This document shows positions 38,372 to 49,718 of a stretch of 64,000 bases of DNA, piece by piece. Position 1 is the first letter of the stretch; every line of letters starts with the position of its first letter. Source of the stretch: Blumeriella jaapii (Eukaryota; Ascomycota; Leotiomycetes; Helotiales; Drepanopezizaceae); assembly GCA_009599575.1 (NCBI GenBank), contig VWND01000005.1, positions 620,001-684,000 on the forward strand, in the 5' to 3' direction. The position numbers were made by a program, and so were the translations under genes. The notes beneath the pieces are model-generated. The model was given only the letters and a program-made list of their open reading frames with translations. It had not been told where the DNA came from and did not search any database.

Positions 38372-40026
38372 ATGTCGATATACAGCGCGCCGCCGCCGGC
38401 GCGCTCCTTCCGCGACGACAAGGCGGCGCTGCTGGTGTGTTGGTGGTGCACGATCTTTGCGGCGGTCATCATCATGTTCCGGGTCTGCGGCAGATACATA
38501 CGGACGGAGAAGCTGTTCACGGAGGACTGGCTGGCGTTTGCCTGTATCATCCCGCTGTTCGGGCGGATGGCGGCGGTGCATGTCATTATGCTGTACGGTA
38601 CGAACAATGCCGTGGTGACGGGCTTTTCGGACGCCGAGATTGCGCGGAGAGAGATCGGAAGCAAGCTGGTGCTGGTCAGCAGGGTGTTCTATGCTGCGAC
38701 GTGAGTGTTCTCATGCTTCTTGTTCCTTGTCGGAGGCGTGGAATGGGAATGTTTCAGGAATGCGGATTCAGCATCGGACGAATGGCCAACACCTCGGGTT
38801 CTAACTTCCATCTCGGTAGGATCTGGATGCTCAAACTGACCATCACCGAATTCTTCAAACGCCTTACCATCAACATCTGGACATCGAGCCACGAGCGCAT
38901 CCTCAAAGGCATCCGCTACTTTTTGCTGCTGACCTTTATTGCCACCATCATCGCCGACCTGGCGGAATGCCGCCCGACCTTCTCGCATTACTGGCAGGTT
39001 TCGCCTGATCCGGGCCCCAGCTGTCGACAAGGTTATGCGCAGCTGCTCACGATGGGCATCTGCGACATCATTACCGATGTCTTGTTGGTGGTGTTCCCGA
39101 TCCCGATTATCGTGAGGTCCAAAATGGGCACGAAGCGAAGGATACAGCTGGTACTGCTATTTGCCGGCTCTCTGCTGCCGGCTGGGACGACAATTTACAG
39201 ACTACCGAACATCGTGCAGAGGGGTGGGAGCCAGCCGTACCGCTCCCTGCTGGCCTCGATAGAGATTCTGTTCGCCACGGCGGTCGCGAATGCGCTCATC
39301 CTGGGCTCGTTCGTCCGAGACCGAGGCGTGAAGAAGCAGAGGTGGAAATTTGGAAGCATGAGCGACAGTATCGAGCGCACGACCTCCCGCCGCGGGACCG
39401 TCATCCGACACTGGGGCAGCGACGAAGACTTGGTGCGAGATCTCGGCCTTGGGGTTGATCCCAAACTGCGAGGAGCTATGCCGACGCCGCGGCCAGCGCC
39501 CATGGCGATCGCGGGAAATGTGCCCGTCAAGGCCCACACGCTGGTCGGACGGGACTGGCATTTTCCTATCGAGCGAAGCGACACGAGCGACGAGATGGAC
39601 ATGGGCAGAACCTCGCACGAGGCGCACTCGCCGGGCGACAAGTCGCCGGTGGCCGCCTCGCCTCGCAAGGTCTCGTTCTTCGATGTCGGCGGCCTGGCGG
39701 AGGAGGACGCGTCGCGGCGGCTGAGCTCGACGAACACCGCCGACACGGACGGCGAGAGCTTGACGTCGAGGAACCTGTCGACGACGTGGAGCCACGAGCA
39801 GTGCCTCAGCTCGCCGCCGCCGCCGCGGCGGGGAGGCACCGTGCTGCTGCAGGACATCGGGGGCTTGCTAGGCCCGGGCCTGGTCTCGAGGAGGGAGCGG
39901 CATCTGGGTAGGAGCTACGAGTTGCAGACCATCCTGCAGGAGCAGAGTTCGCACTCGCAGCCGGTGAACCTGTCGAGGGCGCCGACGAACCACTCGCTGC
40001 AGGACGTGGGCGGGCTCTTGAGATGA
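38372..40026 (+). CDS. PTH11/SAT4-type rhodopsin-domain membrane protein, 511 aa
   Basis: This is a seven-TM protein of the fungal rhodopsin-domain (SAT4/PTH11) family. Exons are 38372-38700 and 38820-40026, and the intron has GTGAGT and GGTAG. Transmembrane segments include LVCWWCTIFAAVIIMF, YFLLLTFIATIIADLAE and ITDVLLVVFPIPIIV; family hallmarks such as the EDWLAFACI segment, the acidic TM5 (DIITDVLLVVFPIP) and LLASIEILFATAVANALI are clear. Extracellular Cys in ECRPTF and PSCRQG fit the usual disulphide. Some relatives are surface-sensing GPCR-like receptors (PTH11), so signalling is possible but unproven. The cytosolic tail of about 210 residues is disordered and repeats a short DVGGL-type motif three times (SFFDVGGLA, LLQDIGGLL and SLQDVGGLL), the last at the C terminus. 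Confidence 0.85.
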
Positions 40027-40574
40027 AGACGTTTACTTGTTTTCTTACTAGGATTGGAGGTTATGTGTGTTTTGCACGATGTCGCCCATGACACGAACAA
40101 CAGACAGCGTCAGCAGCGAAGGGAAGGGAAGCAGTCACGGAGAGAAAGGAAACAGGTCCGCACGACTACGAGGAGAGGAAGCTGGAATCACAGCTAGTCT
40201 ATCGGCATCCCAGCTTGCGAGGGACGGGCCAAGCATTACCTAGGTGATAGGTACTTTGCAGCTTCTGGCGGCAGAAGGAAAGGAACGTGTTGAGGAGCAA
40301 CGTAACGACGCCCACGAAAGAAGCCTCATCGTTTTTTCCAGCAAGCAAGCAAGCAAGGTGTTCATGGTATGAGGGTCAGGGAGTCACGGAACGGTTGTTG
40401 TATCCAGGGTTAGCTAGGAGTTCTGGGGCGTTCACACCACGCCGCACCGTCCCGTAGACGAGACGTCGGCGTGGGCGTGGGTGTATGTGGAGTAGGTATA
40501 TACTATACTTCACTTTGCTTTACTCATATCACACGGGCGGGCGGGGCATCTCTAGTAGGGTCCTCTTGCTTTTC

Positions 40575-40905
40575 TTCTTCTTCTCCTTCTACTACTTCTA
40601 CTCTTCTTCTTCTTTTTTCTTCTTCTTCTTCTTCTTCTTCTACTTTTTCTTCTTCTTCTTCTTCTTCTTCTTCTTCTTCTTCTTCTTCTTCTTCTTCATC
40701 TTCTTTCTTCTTCTTTTCATCTTCATTCATCTTCTTTTCCTTCTTTTCTTCTTCTTCTTCTTTTCTTCTTCCTTTCTTCTTTCTTTTCTTCTTCTTCTTT
40801 CTTCTCTCTTCTCTTCTTCTTTCTTCTCTTTCTACTTACTTTTTTCTGTTTCTTTTTCTGTTTCTTTTTCTGTTTCTTTTTCTTTCCTTGGTGTGGGAGG
40901 AAGGT
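40575..40905. repeat. Polypyrimidine tract, mostly TTC repeats
   Basis: About 330 bp on the plus strand are almost purely C and T, dominated by TTC with interruptions and ending in TTTCTG-type units. Mirror-symmetric TTC tracts of this length can form triplex DNA. Confidence 0.9.
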
Positions 40906-41650
40906 GGAAGGAGCCTTTATGCTACGTGGTTCTGTTACATAGGCACTATACTACTGAGCTCGTTCTCTTGGGGCTTGACGGGATGGATATATCTATATAT
41001 GCATATACATACACATATATATATATACTTTGTGTAGGATAAAGGAAATAGGAAGTGGAAGAGATAGGAGGTAGGGAGAAGGGGGGTTGGCGGAGAGAGA
41101 AAGACAGAGGGAGAGAAAGCTAAGAGGACGAGAATCACATATACCTGTACCTATACTTACTTATACCTACCTTGTGTATACCGCAAGCTCTGCGTGAACG
41201 ACCGGTAGTTGAAGAGACGGCAGGTAGATACTTTACGGTAAAGCAGGAGGAGTAAAGGTAGGCTGACTGGGGTTGTGTTGTGTTGTGTTGTGTCCACATT
41301 TGGCGCTAAGCGAGCTAAAGCGACCCCGTTTCTTGATTAGCAGCTCCACCATCGAATCGCGGCTGATGGCTTTTGCTCACTTTTCCCTAACCCGACGGCC
41401 ACTCCACGTACATATACAGCACCATTGCAGCGCGATGGGATATTTCAACCCTCCTGGAGGACTGTCCAGGTTTCTCGCACGCCTCGTGTCACCACGGATC
41501 TGTCGGTGACGGCAGCCACACGTTTGTTGACAGCCACAGCTCGGACGTTCGAGCGCTCAACATTGATACTACAGTACCATCTTCACCTTCTTTCGAACTC
41601 AACTCAAGCCACGACGCGCGCCTCGTACTCCCTACTCTACGCCCCAGCCG

Positions 41651-41680
41651 ATTGACGATTGACGATTGACGATCGACGAG
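41651..41680. repeat. GATTGAC 7-bp repeat
   Basis: Four units (the last GATCGAC) end about 15 bp before the ATG of the fusion gene, so they lie in its 5' leader. Confidence 0.8.
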
Positions 41681-41694
41681 CAACATAATACGCA

Positions 41695-44241
41695 ATGGCC
41701 GAGACGGCAGAACCCCCCTTCACCTCCCTCCAGGCCCGCATCGCGGCCCTCAAGCAGCAGAGCAACGGCAACCCCCTCATCGGCCCTACAGCCATCACCA
41801 CCAAGCGACCGCCCCCTCCTCCTCCTCCCACCGACCGTCCCAGTCTGCCATCGAGACACACGATCAACAACCCTCCCCTCGCAAGCCTGGGCTCGTCCGT
41901 CTCACAAAGGCCCAGCAACCAACCCCTCGGCGCTCGAGGTCAGGTCCTCCTCCCACCGCCGCCCGTCGACCGCGACCAGCCCGCCCCGCCGATAGCAGCG
42001 AGGACGCCTCCCCTGCCGGCACGCAATGGGCCGCCTCCCTTGCCGTCGCGAAAGGCGTCCCAGCCGTCCCCGGCGCTGCCTCCACGCAGGACGTCGACGC
42101 AGCTGGTCCCTGCTGGGCAGATGGTGAGGCGAGGCTCCAACGCGTCGACCGTGTCGAATATCTCGACGGTCTCGGGCTTGAGCGGGGGCAACGGATCGAG
42201 CCTTACAACCGTCAGTTCGGGGGAGGGGAGAAAGTTGCCGCCGGTGCTGGGAGAGGCCAAATTGCCACCGCTGCCCCCGACGAAGAGGGAGCGGGATGAG
42301 ACAGACAAGATTGCGAGGACGGAGCTTGCTGAGCGCAGGGCTCGGGAGAGAGAGGCTGAGGTTGCGCGGAGAGAGGCCGACGCTGCGCGCTTCGAGAAGG
42401 TCCCTCTGATCAAATTCAGATCTGCGCCTGTGGTGCCTACTCGGCCTCACAATGGCTCTTTGAAGTCTCCGCCCAGTTTGCCCGTGAGGGAGATACAGGC
42501 AGTGGTGAAAGATGCAGCGCCGAGAATGCCATCGAGGCCAGGCGGGCCGCCCAAACTGCCCGAGAGGCCTGGGACTGGGACCGGGACTGGAAAGGGTGCT
42601 GTGGAGGACATGCCACAGCAAGCAGTAAGGAGACTACCGCCTCCTGCTGCGGCCACGAAATCGATCCTGCAGATGGGTTTCGGGAACAAGCCGAAAGAGA
42701 CGCCGAAGGTAGAAACACCTGCTCCACAGTTGCCGGTGTCGAGACCGGAGACCGCCGTGGTCGAATTGACCAAGGACAATTTCCATAGCTCTATCGAGGG
42801 CAAATTCGCCCTAGTGGACTTTTACGGACCTAGATGCTCGGACTGTGTCAGGCTGGAGCCGACGTACACCAAAGTTGGGCAGGACTGGGGCTTTGCCCCT
42901 GACAAGCTGGTCATCGCCAAGATCAACGGCGACGAGAGCGGTGGCTTAATGCACAAGTATGGCGGCAACAGGTATCCTGCCGTCGTGTTCTTCGACGGAA
43001 GCGGCCGTCACCCGGAGAAGTTCGCCTGGCCAGACTACCCTCAGCCGTGGGGGGTTGAGTCGTTCACGCGCTTCTTGGAGGACCGGACGGGGATGAGGGT
43101 TGAGGATGGGCTCAAGATGAAGATGAATGGCGTCTCGCCGCCTATCAAGATGAGCTCGAAGCCATCCGCGCGGGACGTGGAAGCTGTCCAGGCGCGACCT
43201 GCGAGGTCAGGATGTCTGAAATGTCGGGATTTCTCAGGCCCAGATACAGTGGCGGCGCAGTACCCGAGGGAGTCACTCCCCAGAAGCCACGACCTCACGG
43301 GGTATCTTGCGGACGTGCTCTGCATGCCGTTCTCCTCCGCCACGGACAAAGCGAGAGCGATCTTTACGTGGCTGCACCATAACATTGCGTATGATGTAGA
43401 CGCCTTTTTCGGTAACCGTGTCAAGCATGTTGAGCCGAAGGATACTGTCACCACCGGGCTAGCTGTCTGTGGAGGCTACGCCGGCTTGTTTACGGCCATT
43501 GCGCTGAAAGCCGGCATGGAAGCCATCGTGGTGACAGGTCACGGTAAAGGCTTTGGACACACTGCTCTCAAGCCTGGCGAACGACCACCACCTCCTGATC
43601 CGTCAGGTCACGCATGGAACGCCGTGCGGATCGATGGTGGGGAATGGTAAGTCTTGTCCATCTCGAACCAACATACTCTCTCGCTAATATGACAAACTAG
43701 GAAGCTCCTCGACCCTTGCTGGGGCGCCGGCTACGTCAACGGCCCCGCATACCACAAATCCTTCACCCCGTCTCAGTTCACCATGTCCAACGAGGACTTC
43801 GGCCTGAAACACTTCCCCTCCTCCTCAGCCCACTTCTTTCGCGCCGACCACCGCCATCCAAGCTGGGACGAGTACATACTCGGGCCCTGCGGCGCGGAAC
43901 CGCTGCAGATCTACAGCGACGCCGAGACCAAGAACTTCCTCGACGTGACGTCCTTTTCGCCGCCCCAGAAACACATCCCCGTCTCCGGCGGCGGCCAGGT
44001 CCGGTTCCAGTTCAGCAAGATGTGCGAGCACTGGGACGACGCGCGGAACGGCGCGGGCCCGCCCTACATCATGATCCTCAAGGTCGCGGGCGTCGACGGC
44101 CGGCGCGAGGACTACGTGCCCTTCGAGCGCACGGAGTTCTGGTGGTACCTCGACATGGAGGCGCGCGAGCTGGGCAGGCCCGGCCAAACGGTGAGCGTCT
44201 TCTCGGTTAATTCGGTGGAGGGAAGGGATGCGCGGGGTTGA
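41695..44241 (+). CDS. Thioredoxin-like / transglutaminase-like fusion protein (Cyk3-related)
   Basis: Exons 41695-43646 and 43701-44241 encode 830 residues. Residues 1-340 are disordered and Pro-rich, with many PxxP and PPLPxR motifs that could bind SH3 domains. Residues about 352-460 form a thioredoxin-like domain (VVELTKDNF, FALVDFYGPRCSDCVRLEP) in which the active site is C381-S-D-C384 instead of CGHC. Residues about 540-830 form a transglutaminase-like domain with C592 (AVCGGYAG), H639 (SGHAWNAV) and D655 (LLDPCWGAG), most like the cytokinesis protein Cyk3. Cyk3 usually starts with an SH3 domain; here a thioredoxin-like fold is present instead. The frame ends early after VEGRDARG; one missing G in the run near 44232-44236 would let it continue to 44321 with GGIAAWELV. 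It may act at the septum, by inference from Cyk3. Confidence 0.8.
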
Positions 44242-44710
44242 GTCGGGAGGAGTACATGCGGAAGAAGGGAAGGGTGGCTATGGGGCCGTTTGGGGGGATT
44301 GCGGCGTGGGAATTGGTGTGATGGGTGTGGGTGTGTGGGTGTGTGGGTGTGGGTAAGTGGACTTTTTGATGCCAATGGTGGAGGGAGGGTTCACGGGTAA
44401 TGAGTGATGAGCGAGGTAGAGGCCAGGTGGGAGAAAGGAAGGGACTGGTGCATTGGGTTGGGTTGGATAGGATAGGATGGATTCCTTACCTACTTTGGGG
44501 GCAAAATGCGATACTGGAGGCACATGTCCGGCGGGAGCGAGGATGGTGGTACTGTAGGTCCTGTACTGTAGATATGCGAAGCGAGCCGAAGTGAAGTGAA
44601 GCGAAGGGAAGTTGAGACTACTTCCTACACTGTACATGCGTACGCTCGCTGCGAGAAATCCTGGGCCAAATGAACGGACGAGTTCCCATTCAAGAATGCG
44701 TCTCACTCAC
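44242..44710. other. Intergenic, convergent 3' ends
   Basis: The left 80 bp look like the frameshifted last codons of the fusion gene (to 44321). A GTGTGGGTG-rich stretch follows (44320-44353), then a TACTGTAGG motif pair near 44552. Confidence 0.6.
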
Positions 44711-47700
44711 TCACGCTCTTCTTCGCTCCCCAAGCTCCTCCCTCACAGCCTCCACATCCGCCTTCTGCGCCCTCCCCCAATCCACGCCCTTCAATCGCCG
44801 CAATCCCATCCTCACCCACAGTTCGTCCGCGACCAGGCTCCTCACGCTTGGGTAGCGGTGCACCAGCATGCCCGACATCCTCTCTGCGACGCCACTCACC
44901 AGGCCGAGCTCCGCCAGCGCGCCGTAGAGCCTGACGCAGACCTCGATCTTGCGCAAGTTCGCGCTCTGGTAATGCGCTCTCTGCAGCCAGAGGTAGAGGT
45001 CTTTCCAGCTGAGCGAGGAGTGCTGCATGGTCCCGGCGTCGAAGAGGAACTTCGCGACTTCGAGGGCCGAGACGAGGACGCGGTCGTTGGAAGACGGGGT
45101 GTGGAGCTTGATGATGGCGAGGAGCGTGTGGCATGTTAAGTTGGTGTTGGAGGGGGAGGTCTCGCAGAATGAGAAGAGCGCGGACCGGGAGGCCTGGACG
45201 AGTTTCTCGGCGCCGGTGTCAGCGGACGTTACGTACCCGGAGAGGAAGGTCTCGGACCATTCTGAGGCGTAGGGAGAGGAGGTGTACCAAGGGGCGAGTT
45301 GGACGTCCAGCAACGATTGGAAGTAATGGGTGGATGAGGGGTCAAGGGCTTGCAAGGTGGGGCATTCATCGTCATCTAGAAGCAGACAGCGCTGACCTTC
45401 TCGTCGCACTTTATCCAACTTCTCGGACGCTGTTCGCAAGACCTTTCCACACAGCCTGTTCCTGATCTCTGATTTCTTATCAAGTGTCATAGCAGATGTC
45501 CAGATAGCACGCACGACTTTCGCAGCTTCAATACGGACTTTAGAGCCGACGTCACCTTGAGCGTTGGTTGTGAAGTCGTCGAGGCCTTCCTCGACGACCG
45601 AGATCATGGAGTTTAGATCTGTGTGGATGATGGTGCTGCTTGCCAGGCACTGGAGGATCATGACGCGGGTATCGATATCCCGGTCTTGAGTCCAGATTTG
45701 GAGGATCGTATCGATGATGGCTTGTTGGTGTGTTGGAGCCACAGGAAAGACTTTGAAAATTGTGGGCAGGAATGCGCCATTTTTGCAGGCGTGGCGGCCG
45801 TTGGAGCAGCTTCTGTTCTTGTGGATATACTCGTTGATGAGAATTTCCATCTGATCCTTGGTGACGAGCGTCATGAGCTCTGCGACGGCGTCTGAAATAA
45901 TGTTCACCGACGGGCCCTCGATACTCATGAACTTTGCAATGGCGGATACCTGGCTAGCGATTAGATTCGTAGTAGTCTCATCTTCGATTTGCAGCAAGCC
46001 ATTGGTGGCTAAAAGTAATTCGCAGGTTGCTTCCGCAATTAAGTCTTGGTTCCTTACTCCCGCCCAAAAATTGTTAACATATTCTAAAATTTCTGTTGTA
46101 ACTGCCAAGACCGCTGCAATCGTCTTGTCTGCCGGAGCAGCCGATGATGGGACGGTGGCCTTTGTGAAGGGTTTGACGATCGATGCAAGGCACAAAATCA
46201 GACCATGTCTCTCGTCGCCATCACGAACTCCAAGTGTTCTCATCCGCCTAGAGAGTAGATGAAGCGTTTTCCGGTACTCCTCCCACGGATCTTGTGTCCT
46301 TGATCTCTTTTCCCAGACAAGCTTTCCTGCTGCAGAGGCAGCGATCCGTCTCGCGGTGGCATCTGTATCCTTAAGGCCACGCCAGCCCATGAGCGAATGT
46401 AGGAGGCCATAATGATAGTCTTCCGATAGAGCAGAAACCTCGATTGCAACTTGTTCAACAGCTCTGGCGCGGAGTGCGATGGCATGGTAATCGACAACTT
46501 GCACGACCCTTATCCCTTGGTGAATCGTATCCGGATTGCGACCAATAAGCTCTTGCAGTGCAGCAGAAGAACCTCGACGGATGTTACCTGCAGGATCAAG
46601 AGAGCTTGAGACGACAAGGTCATTGGCTAGAGCTTGCAATGCGGGTAAGGTACTCATCGATCCATCAATAGAATCGACGTTTATGGCCTGTAGCTCAGCT
46701 GTCGAGTATCTCCTGGCAAGTGCCCAGATACCAAAGTTGGCAGCATCGCGAACATTTGTTCCCGTAGAAGTAGCCGAAGTAGCCGATCGCTTTTCAAATG
46801 ACAACGCCAAGCGAAGAGCATTGAGAATGGAAGGCAAACCTTCCGATGAAATAGATCGGCGATAAAGCAAATGTGAGAATGTCAAGATGAGACCATGCCA
46901 CTGAAATGGTTTTACATCAGACAGATCTGGAGTACCTTTCTTGGCTCTGTAGGTACCCTGAAACGTATCAAGAACAGCTTCTACCACCTGGGAGGCCATA
47001 TCAGGATCGAGCTTCAGTGTGATGATGCTCAGCGCCTTGCTAGCAGCCAGCCTGACAGGGGTAGCAGAGTCCTCCAGCGAGTCCAGCAGATCGCCTATCA
47101 AGGTCTGAACCCGACCCAGGTCTGTGAGATTCGGATCTGACAGATCTATCAACACGATAGCACGAAAAATCTTGATGATGATCTTGCGGGACACTGCAGA
47201 CTTTCTGATATAATCTAGAATCGTCGTAGGCATATCATCTTGATCTCTGGTTATTTTGAAAATGGCTGGAAGGTACGATACCATATCTGGAGTCCCTGCG
47301 GAAGACACAAGCATACCAGCAATGAATGAAAGCATGCCGATATAGTAGTAAGGCGAAGCTTCAAGAGTTGAGGCAGGATCGAGACAGGAGACAGCCCATT
47401 TGACCAGTGCTCGGAGAACGCCCACTTGTTGCATATCCGGCCGCATGGCTACGCGTACTAGTAAACTCTTGGCAGCATCTCTCTCTTTGCCAGATGATGA
47501 AAGGTAGCGGACAGCTAAGGAAATGACTCGTAACGTCAATGTGGGCACATTGGGTGGACACACAAAGCCGGGTATGTTCAACTCGAGAGTATCCTCGGCG
47601 CCTTGCGAAGAAATACTCGCAAGGTCGAACGGGACGAGAAGTAACTGGGACAGCCAGAGAAGTGTGACGTATTTTTCCTCCCATCCCCAACTCGTAACAG

Positions 47701-48188
47701 CTTCATTCTGGCTTCCTGTCTCGAGGGCTGAGAGAAGCAGTTCGAGATGCCTTGTCTCTGTGCTCAGGAACTGTACGATTACTTTCTCTCCTCGAATCTT
47801 GCAGAATGTGTAAAGTAGCTTGCATATCGCTCTGGAGAGGGGTATCAAAAGGTGGGTATCGACAGGTTTCTTTGGGGGAATCTGCAGGTACTCGATGAAT
47901 GTGCTTGCGAGGAGAGGCACAAATATCTTCAGGTGCGGATCGAGGAGCTGAGGAAGTTCCTGGAAAGGCTCAAGCTGGCATGGCGTCAGTTGCCACAGTC
48001 TTCAGTAGAGGTAGAGGGAGGCCGAAGCATACAAGGTTCACCAGTCTATCAGTGTCGGAGAGACGAACGTTGCGTCTGACATGTCCAGATGTTCTGAGGA
48101 ACGGCTCAAGCGATTGTCCCAAGTCTGCCAGGAGATTCGGAGCCGATCGCTCCAATTGCACGTCTTGCTCAGTGTCTGGGGCGTCCAT
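44711..48188 (-). CDS. TBCD: Tubulin-folding cofactor D
   Basis: This is a long HEAT-repeat protein of 1139 residues in two exons (48033-48188 and 44711-47974; 58-bp intron with GTATGC and CCAG). I assign it to tubulin cofactor D (Cin1 in budding yeast, Alp1 in fission yeast), which takes beta-tubulin from cofactor A, assembles the alpha/beta heterodimer with cofactors C and E and stimulates GTP hydrolysis by tubulin. Support comes from the N-terminal RLVNL then LEPFQELPQLLDPHL, followed by FVPLLASTFIEYL, the WGWEEKYVTLLWLSQLLLVPFDL stretch and regularly spaced amphipathic helix pairs to the end. The length is usual for the family. The start ATG at 48188 (MDAPDTEQ) is preferred over 48218. 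It shares a 398-bp divergent promoter with the dehydrogenase gene. Confidence 0.88.
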
Positions 48189-48586
48189 GTCAACGATATT
48201 GAAAGATTGAAAGATCAAAGTTCGCGATTCGGGGTCGCGTCAGTCGCGTCTAGCGGCACAGTCCTCCGGCTAATCATCGGCATCCACACCCGAGATCTGT
48301 TGACTTTCGAGTAAGGGAATCGCTAGTGCATTGTTGGTTTCCTCGAGTTGCAGGCCTGCAGGCAACGCAAATCCCACACCAAGACCAGAATTGGGCGTGG
48401 TCTAAGACTGTGGTCCGGATCATCCAATGGCATCGATCCAATCTCACTAAGTCAGCAAAGGCTAGAACTGATGTGTCGACCATGATGGATGAACCAAAAG
48501 AGCTTCATCTATCTCCTACTGTAGACTCGATGAAGTAACTCCAGCTCTCAAGTTCTCGTCAATTGTCAACCAGAACCGCGGTGAAG
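48189..48586. promoter_or_regulatory. Divergent promoter of TBCD and the SDR gene
   Basis: This is a 398-bp spacer between two start codons pointing away from each other. No TATA box is evident. It contains GC-rich TCGCGTCAGTCGCGTC near 48236. The region must hold both core promoters. Confidence 0.5.
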
Positions 48587-49718
48587 ATGGGCAACACTCT
48601 GTCCCAGATCTTTCCTCCCAAGCCGAAGCTGACGGAAAAATCAGTCCCCGACCAGTCCGGCAAAGTACTCCGCTTCCTCTCCTTTCCATAGCGCACCTGT
48701 TCACACTTGGAACCACAGGTCTTCATCGTCACCGGCTCCTCCAGCGGCGTCGGCAAGGAGCTCGCCCAGATCCTCTATTCCCACAATGCCAAAGTCTACG
48801 TAGCCGCACGCTCCCACGAGAAAGCGTCCAAAGCTATCGAGTCCATCAAAGCCCTCTTCCCGAGCTCTCAAGGCAGCCTCGAGGTTCTGCATCTTGATCT
48901 CGATGACCTCTCCACCATCAAAGCGTCTGCGGACGAGCTTTTGAGCAAGGAGAGCCGGATAGATGTCCTGTGGAACAACGCGGGCGTGATGGTGCCGCCT
49001 CAGGGTAGCAAGACGGTACAGGGATACGAGAAGCAGCTCGGGACGAATTGTGTGGCCCCGTTCTTGTTCACCAAGCTCCTGACGCCCCTGTTGAAGGCAA
49101 GCGCGAGGTTAAACCCGCCCGACACGACGAGGGTCGTGTGGGTGTCGAGTTCGGCCGCGGAGGGCCTCTCGCCACAAGGTGGCGTGGACATGGACAACCT
49201 GGACTACAAAGTCGAGAAGAGCATGTGGCATAAATACGGCACGAGTAAGGCGGGTAATCTGCTTCACGCACAAGAGTATGCCACGAGACATGGAAGTGAT
49301 GGGATTATCAGCGTGGTGAGTCGATTCTGATTCCGGTCCGGGTCGGCAGTTGTGCTCACCGTCGTACGCAGGCTCTCAACCCTGGCAACTTGAGCAGTGA
49401 CTTGCAAAGATTTCTGCCGGGCTGGCAAAACGCCATTTTGCAGAGGTTCCTGTACACGCCTATCCACGGCGCGTATACGGAACTCTTTGCGGGCCTTTCG
49501 CCTGATATCAAAAGTGACAACAACGGAGCCTGGGGTGAGTTTAGCTGTTCCGAGGTTCACGAATTGCCAATTAATGCCAGCCAGTCATTCCATGGGGACG
49601 TATTGGCACGCTCCGACCAGATCTCGAGAAGGCCCGCAAGTCCGAGAAGGACGGCGGCTCAGGCCATGCCGAGAAGTTCTGGGATTGGAGTGAGGAGCAG
49701 GTCAAGTCATATCTGTGA
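48587..49718 (+). CDS. Short-chain dehydrogenase/reductase, retinol-dehydrogenase-like
   Basis: Four exons (48587-48664, 48719-49315, 49372-49534 and 49585-49718) give 323 residues of a classical SDR with Rossmann fold. The cofactor motif TGSSSGVG starts at residue 31, NNAG follows in DVLWNNAGVM, a catalytic Ser is in VVWVSSSAAEG, and the YxxxK pair is Y199 and K203 (KYGTSKAGN). The residue after the second strand (AARSHEKA, with Arg) favours NADP(H). The C-terminal exon reads VIPWGRIGTLRPDLEK and ends EKFWDWSEEQVKSYL, which is typical of the fungal SDR group related to retinol dehydrogenases and WW-domain oxidoreductases. The last acceptor is the second of two adjacent CCAG sites, because only that keeps frame. 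The substrate is unknown. Confidence 0.88.

Larger units (their letters stand above)
40027..41694. other. Intergenic spacer with polypyrimidine tract
   Basis: No gene is supported. The main content is the TTC-rich tract at 40575-40905, then a TATATA-rich stretch near 41010-41030, a GTTGT repeat (41271-41293) and GATTGAC repeats (41651-41680) directly before the next start codon. Confidence 0.65.

Noticed and set aside
40471..41042. Overlapping frames with long Ser or Phe runs
   Set aside because: They are translations of the TTC repeat tract, with no domain and equal openness in several frames.
41902..42621. 239-codon minus-strand open frame
   Set aside because: It is Arg-rich and antisense to the Pro-rich part of the fusion gene, so it is composition-driven.
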